Shown: piece by piece, positions 54,291 to 63,523 of the stretch
Layout: each line of letters opens with the position of its first letter
Numbering within the stretch: the stretch's first letter is position 1
NCBI GenBank assembly: GCA_020073305.1
Contig: JAIQFK010000021.1
Coordinates: 1 to 64,000 of the forward strand
Direction: 5' to 3'
Source of the DNA: Terriglobia bacterium
Lineage (GTDB): Bacteria; Acidobacteriota; Terriglobia; Bryobacterales; Bryobacteraceae
DNA: 64,000 nt
The notes under the pieces: model-generated
The model's input: only the letters and a program-made list of their open reading frames with translations
Databases searched by the model: none
Told to the model about the DNA's origin: nothing
Made by a program: the position numbers and the translations under genes

Positions 54291-54495
54291 ATGCGTTTCG
54301 TCGGACTCGCTCTGGCGGTAGCGCCCCTGCTGCTCGCCGCGCAACAACCGGCGGGAAGAAGTCACCACCGACCAGTACGGGCGCTTCCACATCAAAAGCG
54401 TCGCGCCAGGCGAAAGTGTCACCATTAACGCCAGCGGCCACGAGAACAAAGAGTTAAAGCTGATCCCGAGCGAACGGAAGAAGGCGGCGAACTAG
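54291..54495 (+). pseudogene. Remnant of an exported carboxypeptidase-regulatory-like protein
   Basis: Too short to be noted by frame length alone. ATG 54291 opens a clean signal peptide (MRFVGLALAVAPLLLAAQQP), then the frame is lost. From 54355 another frame reads EEVTTDQYGRFHIKSVAPGE and continues to TAG at 54495, the pattern of a carboxypeptidase-regulatory-like (TonB-receptor-type or Ig-like) beta-sandwich C-terminus. The two halves are out of frame, so the middle of a larger gene is probably deleted. Confidence 0.6.
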
Positions 54496-54526
54496 CGAAG
54501 GTGCTGGAGCATTCTTGCCCGCCGAT

Positions 54527-55606
54527 TTAGGGATGACTCTTGGTCGAAGCGGAAGTCAGTGTCAGCGCAGTGCTGACCGAGTTCCCGTTGCGGGTCGCCG
54601 ATAGGGTAGCCGTCTGGCTGGAGTTGATGGTGCCTGCCTGTACGGAGAACCCCGCAGCTTTTGATCCGGCGGCCGCCGTTACCGAGCTCGGGGCGCTCAA
54701 TGCGGTTGAACCTGTCCGTTGGATGGCGATGTGCAAGCCGCCGCTCGGCGCCGCAGCCGATAACGTAATCTTGCATTTCGAGGACGAATGCGAGCTGAGC
54801 GTGGTTGGGCTGCATGACAAATGAGTCAGATTTATCGGCGCCAGCGTCAGCGTCAAGGTCTGTGAACCGCCGTTCAGACTGGCAACCAGCACTTCGGTAG
54901 TATTCATACTCACGGCCGAAGCGTTCACCTTAAATCCGGCGGACGTCGCGCCTGCCGCGACCGCAACAGACGATGGAATGGAGAAATTCGCAGTCCCGCC
55001 GCGCAAGGCGATCGTCGCCCCTCCGGCGGGGGCCGGCGCTGCCAGGGCGGTCTTGCAGGCGGCGGAGCCTGGGGTAGTGATCGTTGCGGGCGAGCACGTT
55101 AATCCGGTAACGGCGGCGTTTGGCGTGATGGTCACCTGACCGCTAGTGGCCGTCACGCTCACAGGAGTACTGCTGACCGTGGCTCCACTCGTGTTGATCA
55201 CCGGGATCGTGGCAGACGTGTCGGTGGTCGTTGGGGATACCGTGAAGGTGGCGGATGCAACCACGCCGCTGGTTAGTGCGGTGTTATTCAAACCAAATAA
55301 CAGGCAAGTATAGGACCCGGAGCTGCCCGCGCACGAAACCGATTTTCCCGCCGCCACGGCTGCCGGTCCGGCGGTGACGCTCACCGCGGTGAAATCCTTC
55401 GCCGCGTAGCTATATGTCCACTCGAGCGCAGCCGGCTCGCTTCCCGGTGTAACAATGAGCGAAAGATTCAGGGATACGCTAGCGCCGGCCACCGCGGATC
55501 CGGACGACAGGATCATCGCGTCCTGTCCGAGCGCGCAAGCTGCCGCCACAAACAGAACCACCGCCGCATGAAAAGGGGCGCGATTTATGTCGAAATCCGC
55601 GTACAT
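54527..55606 (-). CDS. Exported protein with cohesin-like and two Ig-like repeats
   Basis: A 359-residue exported protein: signal peptide (about residues 1-28, ending ACALGQ), then a cohesin-like domain (VSLNLSLIVTPGSEPAALEWTYSY onward), then two related about 85-residue Ig-like repeats starting LTCSPATITTPGSAACK and LSCSPTTLSSHSSSKCK, each with a paired Cys. Probably a surface adhesin or scaffold. ATG 55606 is preferred to an ATG 17 codons upstream because GGAGG lies 11 bases before it. The upstream leader has a GEMM-like motif. Confidence 0.75.
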   Translation of the reverse strand: MYADFDINRAPFHAAVVLFVAAACALGQDAMILSSGSAVAGASVSLNLSLIVTPGSEPAALEWTYSYAAKDFTAVSVTAGPAAVAAGKSVSCAGSSGSYTCLLFGLNNTALTSGVVASATFTVSPTTTDTSATIPVINTSGATVSSTPVSVTATSGQVTITPNAAVTGLTCSPATITTPGSAACKTALAAPAPAGGATIALRGGTANFSIPSSVAVAAGATSAGFKVNASAVSMNTTEVLVASLNGGSQTLTLTLAPINLTHLSCSPTTLSSHSSSKCKITLSAAAPSGGLHIAIQRTGSTALSAPSSVTAAAGSKAAGFSVQAGTINSSQTATLSATRNGNSVSTALTLTSASTKSHP

Positions 55607-55622
55607 TTTCTGAGCATCCTCC

Positions 55623-55663
55623 GCTTTGCGTCCGAAGCCAGCGGCAATATGTGCCATTTATCG
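55623..55663 (-). promoter_or_regulatory. Possible degenerate GEMM (c-di-GMP) riboswitch-like motif
   Basis: On the minus strand the leader has GATAAATGGCACA and, after about 17 bases, GACGCAAAGC. These resemble the conserved ATAAAGGCAAACC and GACGCAAAGC sections of the c-di-GMP-I (GEMM) aptamer. GGAGG follows directly. The GAAA loop, the paired P2 stem and downstream hairpin are not evident, so it may be chance. Confidence 0.25.
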
Positions 55664-55867
55664 CCATCCGCCGACCTAAGTAGACTTGCGATTGAATTAC
55701 AGTCTCAAACTCTAGCCGCTTTCCTGGGAATGCTCAATGCCGAAAAAAGACGGTAAAAATTAGCTAACTTTAGGTGGGATATATTTCTGGCTGGTGGTTA
55801 ACAAGGACCGGAATTTTTAACCGCGGGCATCAGAAAACCGGTGGCAAACCGACTTCTTGAGCCGGGC

Positions 55868-58153
55868 TCAACGGCGCCGCTTCTTCCCTTCTCTGGCCGG
55901 CCGTTCTTCCACCAGCGAAAACTGAAGCTTCCGCTCGACGGTGTCCACACGCTCGACGAGAATGCGCACCGGGTCGCCAATTGAAAACTCGCGGCGCGAC
56001 CGCTGGCCGATGACCTTGCGCGCGTTTTCGTGGTACGTGTAGCGATCGTCGGGGAGAGAATCCATGGGCACGAGACCTTCGATGAACAGGTCGGTCAATT
56101 CGACAAAAAGGCCGAACTTCGTGGTGCTGATGATCAGGCCGTCGAACTCCTCCCCCACGCGGTCGGACATGAACTTGGTCTTCTTCCACTCGACCAATTC
56201 CCGTTCTGCGTCGGCTGCCTGGCGCTCCGACTGCGAGGATTCGTCGGCAAACGCGCTCAGCTCAGGCAGCGAGGAGTACGCCCACCCATCGAGCGAAGCC
56301 GTCAGCAGGCGGTGCACGATGAGGTCGGGGTAGCGGCGGATGGGTGAAGTGAAGTGGGTATAATGGTCCGCCGCCAGCGCGAAGTGACCGACGTTGTCGG
56401 TTGAGTACCGCGCCTGTTTGAGCGAGCGCAGCATGAGGTAGCTGAGGATACGCTCTTCCGGCTTGCCTTCGATTTTCGCGACTAGTTTCTGGTAATGCCT
56501 CGGCGAAATCCGGACCTCGCCGGGCAGAACAATATCGCGTCGGACTTTGTGGCCGTCGCGGCGCTTATCGACATACGCGAACTTCTTCACCGGAATGGCG
56601 CCCACGCCCAGCGAATAGCCGAAATGTGCGGCGACCTCTTCGAACTCCATCACCCGTTTGGGATCCGGCGGCTCGTGGATGCGGTAGATGGACGGCAGAC
56701 CGGAGGCTTGCAAATGTGAGGCGACGGCTTCATTGGCTGCGAGCATGAACTCTTCAATGATGCGATGCGCGATATTTCGTTGCGCGCGCACCACTCCGGT
56801 CATGGCGCCCCACTCGTCGAATTCGATCAGCGGCTCGGGAAGATCGAAGTCGATCGACCCGCGGCGTACCCGCTTCCGGTTCAGGGTTTCCGCCAGCTCG
56901 CGCATCAGCTCGAAACGGCGAAGAAGAGCTCGGTATCGTTCCCGCAGCCCCGGATCGCCTTCGAGCACCAGATGAACATCGGTATACGTCATCCGCTCGG
57001 CGCTGCGGATCACGCCGCGCACGAACCTCTGCGCCACCATGTCGCCCGCGTGATCGAACTCCATCAGCGCCGAGACCACCAGCCGGTCCACGTGCGGGTT
57101 GAGCGAGCAGATGTTGGTGGAAAGCTCGAACGGCAGCATCGGTACGGCGCGATCGGGAAAGTAAACGCTGGTGCCGCGCAGGCGCGCTTCCGCGTCGATG
57201 GGCGTGCCGGGCCGCACGTAGTGGCTCACATCCGCGATGTGGACCTGCAGCGCGAAATGCCCGTTGGGCAGCCGGTCCACCCACACCGCGTCGTCGAAAT
57301 CGCGCGCGGTTTCTCCGTCGATGGTAACGATGTCCAGCTCGCGAAAATCCTCGCGATCCGCCAGTTCCCACGCCGCGATGACGCCCGGAACGGACTCGGC
57401 CTGCGCCACCACGTCCGGCGGGAAGCGGTGCGGCAGATGATACTTGCGGATGATAATTTCGACGTCGATTCCGAAATCATCCGGCGAGCCCAGAATCTCG
57501 ACCACGCGGCCCACCGCGCGTTCGCCATTCTCTGGATATTCGAGCAGTTCCACGTTGACGATCAGGCCATCGAGTTTTGCCGGATCTGTGATTGCGAGCG
57601 GCTTCGGACCGATCCGGTCGATCTGCGCGGTCGGCGCCGGGATGGCCAGGTCCTCAGGGATCTCGATCCAGTCGCGCAAGCGCTCATCGTGAGGGATCAC
57701 CAGGAAGCCCTGGCGCCGCACCTGGAATTCGCCCACCACCGTGGGATGTGCACGCTTGAGAACCTTGACGATTTCGCCGTCCGCCCGGCCGCCGGGCTCG
57801 ATGCGTGCAATACGGACCACCACGCGGTCGCCGTGCATGGCGCTGCGGGCCGCGTCTGCTGGAATGTAGATGTCGCCGGTGATTCCTTCGAGCAGGCGAT
57901 CGGAAATCAGAAAGCCATATCCATCGCGGTGCATGGAAAGCCGGCCCACGGCGAATTCCCGATTGCCAGACGTCGCCACAAAGTGGCCGGAGCTCGTCTC
58001 GATCAGGTCTCCCCGGGCAACCAGACGCGCCAGCATGGTTTCCAGCTCCTGCCGGCTGGGCAAGTGGGAGCCCAATTCCCGCACAAGTTGCTTGAAGTTG
58101 GCCTTGGCGTGGGGCAAACGAGCAATGTGCGCCAGGAGAGCCGCCTCGGTCAT
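55868..58153 (-). CDS. rnr: Ribonuclease R
   Basis: A 761-residue 3'-5' exoribonuclease of the RNB family. The N-terminal part has winged-helix and cold-shock domains (FAVGRLSMHRDGYGFLISD). The RNB catalytic centre is in IDGETARDFDDAVWVDRLPNGHFAL and HYTHFTSPIRRYPDLIVHR. A C-terminal S1 domain (FDGLIISTTKFGLFVEL) and a basic KKRRR tail follow. It degrades structured RNA and helps rRNA quality control. The gene stands alone, without smpB. Confidence 0.95.
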   Translation of the reverse strand: MTEAALLAHIARLPHAKANFKQLVRELGSHLPSRQELETMLARLVARGDLIETSSGHFVATSGNREFAVGRLSMHRDGYGFLISDRLLEGITGDIYIPADAARSAMHGDRVVVRIARIEPGGRADGEIVKVLKRAHPTVVGEFQVRRQGFLVIPHDERLRDWIEIPEDLAIPAPTAQIDRIGPKPLAITDPAKLDGLIVNVELLEYPENGERAVGRVVEILGSPDDFGIDVEIIIRKYHLPHRFPPDVVAQAESVPGVIAAWELADREDFRELDIVTIDGETARDFDDAVWVDRLPNGHFALQVHIADVSHYVRPGTPIDAEARLRGTSVYFPDRAVPMLPFELSTNICSLNPHVDRLVVSALMEFDHAGDMVAQRFVRGVIRSAERMTYTDVHLVLEGDPGLRERYRALLRRFELMRELAETLNRKRVRRGSIDFDLPEPLIEFDEWGAMTGVVRAQRNIAHRIIEEFMLAANEAVASHLQASGLPSIYRIHEPPDPKRVMEFEEVAAHFGYSLGVGAIPVKKFAYVDKRRDGHKVRRDIVLPGEVRISPRHYQKLVAKIEGKPEERILSYLMLRSLKQARYSTDNVGHFALAADHYTHFTSPIRRYPDLIVHRLLTASLDGWAYSSLPELSAFADESSQSERQAADAERELVEWKKTKFMSDRVGEEFDGLIISTTKFGLFVELTDLFIEGLVPMDSLPDDRYTYHENARKVIGQRSRREFSIGDPVRILVERVDTVERKLQFSLVEERPAREGKKRRR

Positions 58154-58234
58154 ATACTTATGGTACTCGCCATGAACGATTTAGCTGCAACGGTATTGGG
58201 CAGCACCTCGTCAAAATAGCTCGAGGTTCCGGCC

Positions 58235-59959
58235 ATGAAAACGCTGGCTTGCTGCTTCTTCTCAGTCACGCTTCCGGCTGCGCTCGCGTCCGCCCCTGTC
58301 CGGGTGGCTCGTGTGGGTGAACTGGAAGGCAAGGTCGAAGTACAGCTCCACCCCGCGGACGCCTGGCGTCCCGCGGTGCGCAACCTGCCACTGGTGGAAT
58401 TGGCATGGGTCCGGACGGCTCCCGGAGCGCGCGTTGAACTGGAACTGGATGATGGCAGCGCGCTGCGACTCGCCGGCGATGCGCTCTGCGAGTTCTCCGA
58501 TTACACGCGCCTCTCCACCGGCCAGCGCGTGACGGTCCTGTCGCTCGACCACGGTGTGGCTTACTTTACCGGCGAGCCGGACCGCCGCGATGCCCTGGTT
58601 CTGGTACTGCCGGGTGCGCAAGCCACCGTGCGCGTCGGCACGCGCGTGCGTCTCGAAGCGCGCGATGAGGCCACGGAGATTTCGGTCCTTGAAGGGAAGG
58701 TACGCTTCTCGTCGCCAGGCGCCGAAATGGATCTCGCCGAGGGCGAGATGACGCGCGTGGAAAAGGCCAGCCCCGCGCGCTTCTTTCTGTACCGCGAGAT
58801 CCCTCCTCTGGATAGCGATGGTTGGAATGAGCAGCGTGACAAGGCGCTCGCCACCAACGGTTCCGTGCGCCATCTGCCGGGATTGCATTACGGCCTGGTC
58901 GACCTTGACACCAACGGCTCCTGGGTCGTCAGCAATGACGCGGGCGTGGTGTGGAAGCCGAAGGTTGCGCCGGGCTGGACGCCGTACCGCGATGGCCAAT
59001 GGCTCTGGTACGACGAACTCGGCTTCACGTGGGTGCCGAACGAGCCTTGGGGCTGGCTGCCGTTCCATTATGGCCGCTGGGTTGAAGACAGCGGAACCGG
59101 CTGGGTCTGGGCGCCCGCAAAAACCGCGGTATTCAAACCTGGAGAAGCTTATTGGCTCCGGGAGACGAGTTTGATCGGCTGGGGGCCTCTGGCGCCCGGC
59201 GAGATCTGGGACGCACGCGCGGTTCCGAAATTGTATGCGCGCACGAATACAACCTTGGCCAAGTGGAAAGAGAACACCCGCGAGCTGGTTCCATCCGATG
59301 CGTCCGAGAAGCTCAAAACCACCGAGGCGATGTTCGTTGTGGCGCCGCCGTCACCGGCGATGGATGCCGCGCGCCTGGATGCCGTTCGGCCCGTCTTGCG
59401 CGCCGGCAGCACTCGTGTCGTGCCGATTGTTCCGGGTGTGACTTATGGGAGTAGCTCAGGGCCTGAAATCGCCGATGTGCCGCCCGAGCCACCCGTGCCG
59501 CCTGAGCCATCCGCAGCCCCGTCGCCGGACGCCGGTCCCCCACCAACGCAGATTGACGGCCCGTTACCTGTTGACATTTACTACCCGGTGCCCATATACA
59601 CAGGAGTCATCGTGGTGAATCCCCCGGAGGACCGGCCTCGCAGACCACGCGATTCCAACGCACCGCCCACACCCGCGACGCGACCGGCAACTTCCGACGC
59701 CGGGCCAGCAGAACGTCCGCAGCCCGCGCGCGTGCATCCCCTTGAACCGCCGGTTCGGCGCACGGAGCCTGCACCGGTTCACCACACAGATCCGCCGCCG
59801 GTTCACACACCGCCGGTTCACCACGCAGATCCACCACCGATTCACCACACCGACCCGTCGCCGGCGCGTCCTCACGAGCAGCCGTCTAAACCGGCCGAGC
59901 CCAGCCACTCGGACGCCCCCAAATCGCAGAGTAGTGACAGCTCGAGCGGGAAACATTAA
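58235..59959 (+). CDS. FecR-like, tryptophan-rich exported protein with Pro/His repeat tail
   Basis: A 574-residue exported protein. Signal peptide (1-18), FecR-like beta domain (about 20-160, with SGELEGKVEVQL-like GELEGKVEVQL and ATEISVLEGKVRF), a Trp/Pro-rich region with repeated WxPxxxGxW units (WTPYRDGQWLWYDELGFTWV, about 240-320; DUF6600-like), then a low-complexity tail with repeats like PVHHTDPPP (about 500-560). Related proteins are thought to sit at the cell surface; function is unknown. Confidence 0.8.
   Translation: MKTLACCFFSVTLPAALASAPVRVARVGELEGKVEVQLHPADAWRPAVRNLPLVELAWVRTAPGARVELELDDGSALRLAGDALCEFSDYTRLSTGQRVTVLSLDHGVAYFTGEPDRRDALVLVLPGAQATVRVGTRVRLEARDEATEISVLEGKVRFSSPGAEMDLAEGEMTRVEKASPARFFLYREIPPLDSDGWNEQRDKALATNGSVRHLPGLHYGLVDLDTNGSWVVSNDAGVVWKPKVAPGWTPYRDGQWLWYDELGFTWVPNEPWGWLPFHYGRWVEDSGTGWVWAPAKTAVFKPGEAYWLRETSLIGWGPLAPGEIWDARAVPKLYARTNTTLAKWKENTRELVPSDASEKLKTTEAMFVVAPPSPAMDAARLDAVRPVLRAGSTRVVPIVPGVTYGSSSGPEIADVPPEPPVPPEPSAAPSPDAGPPPTQIDGPLPVDIYYPVPIYTGVIVVNPPEDRPRRPRDSNAPPTPATRPATSDAGPAERPQPARVHPLEPPVRRTEPAPVHHTDPPPVHTPPVHHADPPPIHHTDPSPARPHEQPSKPAEPSHSDAPKSQSSDSSSGKH
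59740..59870 (+). repeat. Tandem imperfect repeats coding the Pro/His tail
   Basis: Several imperfect copies of a CCGGTTCACCAC-like unit of 18-39 bases encode the P-[VI]-H-H-[AT]-D-P segments. Copy number may vary between strains. Confidence 0.6.
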
Positions 59960-59983
59960 GCAAGCGTGGAATTTGGCCGGTCT

Positions 59984-60985
59984 TTAATGGTCGCGGTCGG
60001 TCACCAGGTCGGTGATGCCGTAGAGCGCTCGCTGATAGGGGGACTCCGGAAACTCGCCAATCAGGTGGCGCGCTTTATCGGTGAAGGCTTGGGCGCGCTC
60101 GCGAACGCGCTCGATGCCGTTATATTTCTCGATCACGGCCAGAATCTGCCGCAACGCCACGTGCTCATAACTCCGGTCCGCCAGCACGCGCTCCACCAGC
60201 CGGCGCTCATCCGCCGAAGCGCGCTCCAGCGCATACACCAGCGGCAGCGTCACCTTGCCCTCGCGCAGATCACCGCCTACCGGTTTGCCCAGTGTGGTTT
60301 CGCGCGCCGTGAAATCGAGCACGTCGTCCACCAACTGAAACGCCATCCCAAGGTTCCAGGCGTAGTCGCCAAGTCTTTCCTCAGTCTGTGAATCCGCGCC
60401 CGCTACCAGCGCCCCCAGCTTGGCGCACACCGAGAACAGGCAAGCTGTCTTGCGATCCACCAGCTCCATGCAATCAGCCTCGGTCACGCCGATGCGGCCG
60501 ATCCGCTCCAATTGCAGCAGCTCACCCTCCACCATCATCTGCGTCAAGCCGATGAGCAGATCGAGAATGTGGAAATTGCGCCCGCGTAGCGCCATGTGAA
60601 ACGCCTGCATGTACAGCCAGTCCCCGGCAAGCACGCAGGTATGGTTGCCCCATTGCACATTGGTGGAAGGACGGCCGCGGCGTGTCTGGGCGGCATCGAT
60701 CACGTCATCGTGGACCAGCGTCGCCGCGTGGATCATTTCCACAACGGCGCCCAGCCGGATGGCGCTCTCGCCGCCGTCCCCAATGAGTTTGGAAGCGAGC
60801 AGCAGCAGCGAGGGACGAAGCCGCTTTCCGCCGGCCTCCTGCAGGTATTGGCCGATCGCCGTGATGGCGTCGACCGAGGCCACGGATTCCCGGCTGATCT
60901 CTTTTTCAACGCGCTCGAGATCGTCCCGAACGAGATCGAAGACCTCGCGCGCCGTAAGAGCCTGGCCCAGCTTGCCTAATCCCAT
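59984..60985 (-). CDS. ispB: Polyprenyl diphosphate synthase
   Basis: A 333-residue trans-prenyltransferase of the FPP/octaprenyl synthase family. The first Asp-rich motif is in HAATLVHDDVIDAAQTRRGRP (DDxxD variant), the second in AFQLVDDVLDFTA. GGKRLRPSLLLLASKL near the N-terminus is typical of long-chain enzymes. It supplies the side chain of respiratory quinones. Chain length cannot be read with confidence, so the symbol is tentative. Confidence 0.88.
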   Translation of the reverse strand: MGLGKLGQALTAREVFDLVRDDLERVEKEISRESVASVDAITAIGQYLQEAGGKRLRPSLLLLASKLIGDGGESAIRLGAVVEMIHAATLVHDDVIDAAQTRRGRPSTNVQWGNHTCVLAGDWLYMQAFHMALRGRNFHILDLLIGLTQMMVEGELLQLERIGRIGVTEADCMELVDRKTACLFSVCAKLGALVAGADSQTEERLGDYAWNLGMAFQLVDDVLDFTARETTLGKPVGGDLREGKVTLPLVYALERASADERRLVERVLADRSYEHVALRQILAVIEKYNGIERVRERAQAFTDKARHLIGEFPESPYQRALYGITDLVTDRDH

Positions 60986-61071
60986 GAGAATTCACTAGTT
61001 TACTCGTTAGATGCGTGGGCCGCAAACAAAGCCGCAGCAAGTGGCGCGGGACGCAATGCCTGCGCCGCTCG

Positions 61072-62061
61072 TCACCCCAGCCATTCCGGGTGGTGCGCCG
61101 TGCCGTCGAAGTGCGACGTGGTTTTGAACGGCTCGTATTTGCCGGCCATGGCCGCCTGCCTGGTTTTGTCGAGCAATTTCGCGATTTCAGCCTCGCCCAT
61201 GGGCCTGAACGTGCGCGCCGCTTCGAACGCCTGGTCCAGCCGTTCCATCGATTCACACCCGTTGATGACTACTGAAGTCGGCAATGACAGCGCATAGTGC
61301 AGGCACTCGATGGGTGTGACGACGCCGCTCTTCAACACGTTGCCATCTCCCATGGACTTCATCGCCAGCACCGCGATCCCTTCTTTCACCAGCCGTGGAA
61401 CCACCTGGTGCGCAAAGCTGCGGAAGTGCGCATCCATGACATTCAGCGGCATCTGGCAGGCGTCGAAATGGAACCTGTTTTGCGCGGCAACATCCAGCAT
61501 GCGCAGGTGCACCACGGGATCTTTATGACCGGTGAAGCCGGCGTACCGGATTTTGCCCGCCTTTTTCGCCTCCATCAGGGCTTCGAGCGCGCCGCCCGGC
61601 GCGAAGAAGCGGTCGGGATCCTCCATGCGGATGTTCTCGTGGAACTGCATGAGATCGATGTGGTCCGTCTGGAGCCGCTCGAGAGACTCGTCAATCTGTT
61701 TGGCAGCCGCTTCCTTGGTGCGGCCGTCGAACTTGGTCATGAGGAAAGCCTTCTGACGATAGCCGTCGCGCAGCGCCCTGCCCATGCGAACCTCGCTGAC
61801 GCCGTCGTGGTAGTCCCAGCAGTTGTCGAGAAAATTCATGCCGCGGTCGAGCGCGCTGCGGATGATCCGGATGCCTTCGTTCTCGTCCTTCGGGCGCCCG
61901 ATGTGGTGGCCGCCCAGGCCGATGGCCGAAACCTTCTCCCCGGTCGTTCCAAGTTTCCGGTAGATCATTGCGTCAGAACTGGCCGCGTACAAGACGCCAC
62001 CCGCCGTCAAGGCGGTGAGCCCGGCCATGAACTCGCGCCGCTCCAGATCATTCGGATTCAT
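61072..62061 (-). CDS. Aldo/keto reductase with Tat-like N-terminus
   Basis: A 329-residue aldo/keto reductase TIM barrel. The catalytic tetrad appears as D and Y in FLDNCWDYHDG, K in AFLMTKFDG and H in DLMQFHEN. The N-terminus LERREFMAGLTALTAGGVLYAAS has RREF, a possible Tat signal, so the enzyme may be exported. Its start overlaps the stop of the upstream gene by four bases (ATGA). The substrate is unknown. Confidence 0.82.
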   Translation of the reverse strand: MNPNDLERREFMAGLTALTAGGVLYAASSDAMIYRKLGTTGEKVSAIGLGGHHIGRPKDENEGIRIIRSALDRGMNFLDNCWDYHDGVSEVRMGRALRDGYRQKAFLMTKFDGRTKEAAAKQIDESLERLQTDHIDLMQFHENIRMEDPDRFFAPGGALEALMEAKKAGKIRYAGFTGHKDPVVHLRMLDVAAQNRFHFDACQMPLNVMDAHFRSFAHQVVPRLVKEGIAVLAMKSMGDGNVLKSGVVTPIECLHYALSLPTSVVINGCESMERLDQAFEAARTFRPMGEAEIAKLLDKTRQAAMAGKYEPFKTTSHFDGTAHHPEWLG

Positions 62062-62495
62062 TCTGTGTTCTCCTGTCTCCTTTGATTCAGGCTGGCCAGC
62101 ATCTTCATGGCTTCGGCATGCGCCATGACTACGTTCGGATCGCGCTGCAAGGCCTCCAGATACTGTTTCCGAAAATTGCCCGTCGCCGCGGCGGGGGCCA
62201 GCAGTTCGCGCGCCTGAGCCACCAATCGGTCGGCGTCGGCGGCCGTAGCTGGCTCCTTGGCGTCCAGGATTTCGTCGATCAGCACCACCAACTCCGACAG
62301 CTCATGGAGCCACGCAAAGAACGGGTCGTGCAGCACCAGGTTGAGCAACTGCCCCTTGGAGGTGATCCTGGCAATGTCGTGATCGTACGTAGCGGACTCG
62401 GAATCGAGCAGGGTCTTGTGCAAGTGCAGCAGACCGTTGCGAAGGTCGGTCAGCCGCTGGCGCGTGCTGTCCGGCGGTGATTCGAGCGTAGCCAT
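62058..62495 (-). CDS. Hypothetical helical protein
   Basis: A 145-residue helical, soluble protein with LRNGLLHLHKTLLDSESATYDHDIARI and ATGNFRKQYLEALQRDPNVVMAHAEAM. I know no function. ATG 62495 follows GGAAGG. The stop overlaps the aldo/keto reductase start, so it is coupled to it. A longer open frame upstream of 62495 overlaps the TM2 protein gene and is not real. Confidence 0.7.
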   Translation of the reverse strand: MATLESPPDSTRQRLTDLRNGLLHLHKTLLDSESATYDHDIARITSKGQLLNLVLHDPFFAWLHELSELVVLIDEILDAKEPATAADADRLVAQARELLAPAAATGNFRKQYLEALQRDPNVVMAHAEAMKMLASLNQRRQENTE

Positions 62496-62569
62496 GGACC
62501 TTCCAACAGCGTAGCCTGTCTTGAAGGCGTGTGGTGTGGCGGGTCGCGACGTACTGCGCGGGTCGAAAC

Positions 62570-63349
62570 TCAATCGGCGGCGGCGGCCTGAGCTCCCGGG
62601 CCTTCCACCTGGCGTGCCCGGAAATAGCCGCCCACCAGCGCCGAGGGAATCGAGAGAAACATAAGCGCGATCGAATACCACAGCGGCTGCTCGCCGGGAT
62701 AATAGAGCGCTTCGAGAATGCCGGCCGCGATGGAGAGCGCGCCAACGCTCAGCGCATGCACCATTTCGAAACGTCCGGCCATCAGCGCCGCGACATAACC
62801 GCCCATGGCGATAAAGAAGAAGCCAACTCCCAGCCGAAAGGCGAAATAGGCGGGATCGGGAGGCACGTCGGGCTGGGGCATCATGGATGGCGCCATCGCG
62901 GTCAGCGCCGTGTCTCCGCCAAGCTGCGCCACCAGCATCACGACATATCCCAGCGCCACCGCGAGCACCGTCCTTCCGATGGGGTAAAGCGGTTCCAAGG
63001 TGATGGAATTGGAAGCGAAGTCCACTTGAAGGCCCGGACAATAGACCTGAGCCAGTTCGATGGCTCTCGCAATATTATGCCGCTGGACATTCATGCGGAT
63101 TTTGGAACACGTAAAAAGAGAGAGGATCAATGGCACCAGCGTCCACGCGAAAAGCGAACTTACAATACCCTTGCCCATCCGGCCCATGTAGTAGTGGTGC
63201 GCTCCGATGCCGCCCAGGAAAAGACACAACAGCAGCGCGACGTTAGGATTGCGGCGCTCTTTTGCAAACCGCGTGATGAACATCAGCTTCTGCTCGTCCG
63301 GCATGTGGGCAGTAAGCTGAACGACGATTTGATCGACGGATATCGGCAT
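62570..63349 (-). CDS. TM2-domain membrane protein
   Basis: A 259-residue protein with a TM2 domain: KERRNPNVALLLCLFLGGIGAHHYYMGRMGKGIVS (the GGxGxHxxYxG motif) near residues 30-65, and about four more membrane helices downstream. TM2 proteins are poorly understood and may be receptors or scaffolds. It lies 74 bases before the helical protein gene on the same strand. Confidence 0.78.
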   Translation of the reverse strand: MPISVDQIVVQLTAHMPDEQKLMFITRFAKERRNPNVALLLCLFLGGIGAHHYYMGRMGKGIVSSLFAWTLVPLILSLFTCSKIRMNVQRHNIARAIELAQVYCPGLQVDFASNSITLEPLYPIGRTVLAVALGYVVMLVAQLGGDTALTAMAPSMMPQPDVPPDPAYFAFRLGVGFFFIAMGGYVAALMAGRFEMVHALSVGALSIAAGILEALYYPGEQPLWYSIALMFLSIPSALVGGYFRARQVEGPGAQAAAAD

Positions 63350-63523
63350 AACCTGCGGGAGTCCGGATCTGTAGGCTCACGCGCCAGACAAATCAATGCT
63401 GCGCCAAAACGTTGTCGTCATTGGGAGATATGATACACGAGTTGCGTTTCCAAGCTGCGACCACAGGGAGCGGTTTTCGGTTCTCTTCAGCACTGATAGA
63501 AATTCAGATCGGGACCGCTATCC
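63350..63523. other. Short gap between two minus-strand genes
   Basis: About 174 bases with no gene; it probably holds the promoter of the TM2 protein gene, but no clear boxes were seen. Confidence 0.4.

Noticed and set aside
56765-58219. 484-residue plus-strand open frame opposite rnr
   Set aside because: Antisense of ribonuclease R with no recognisable motif.
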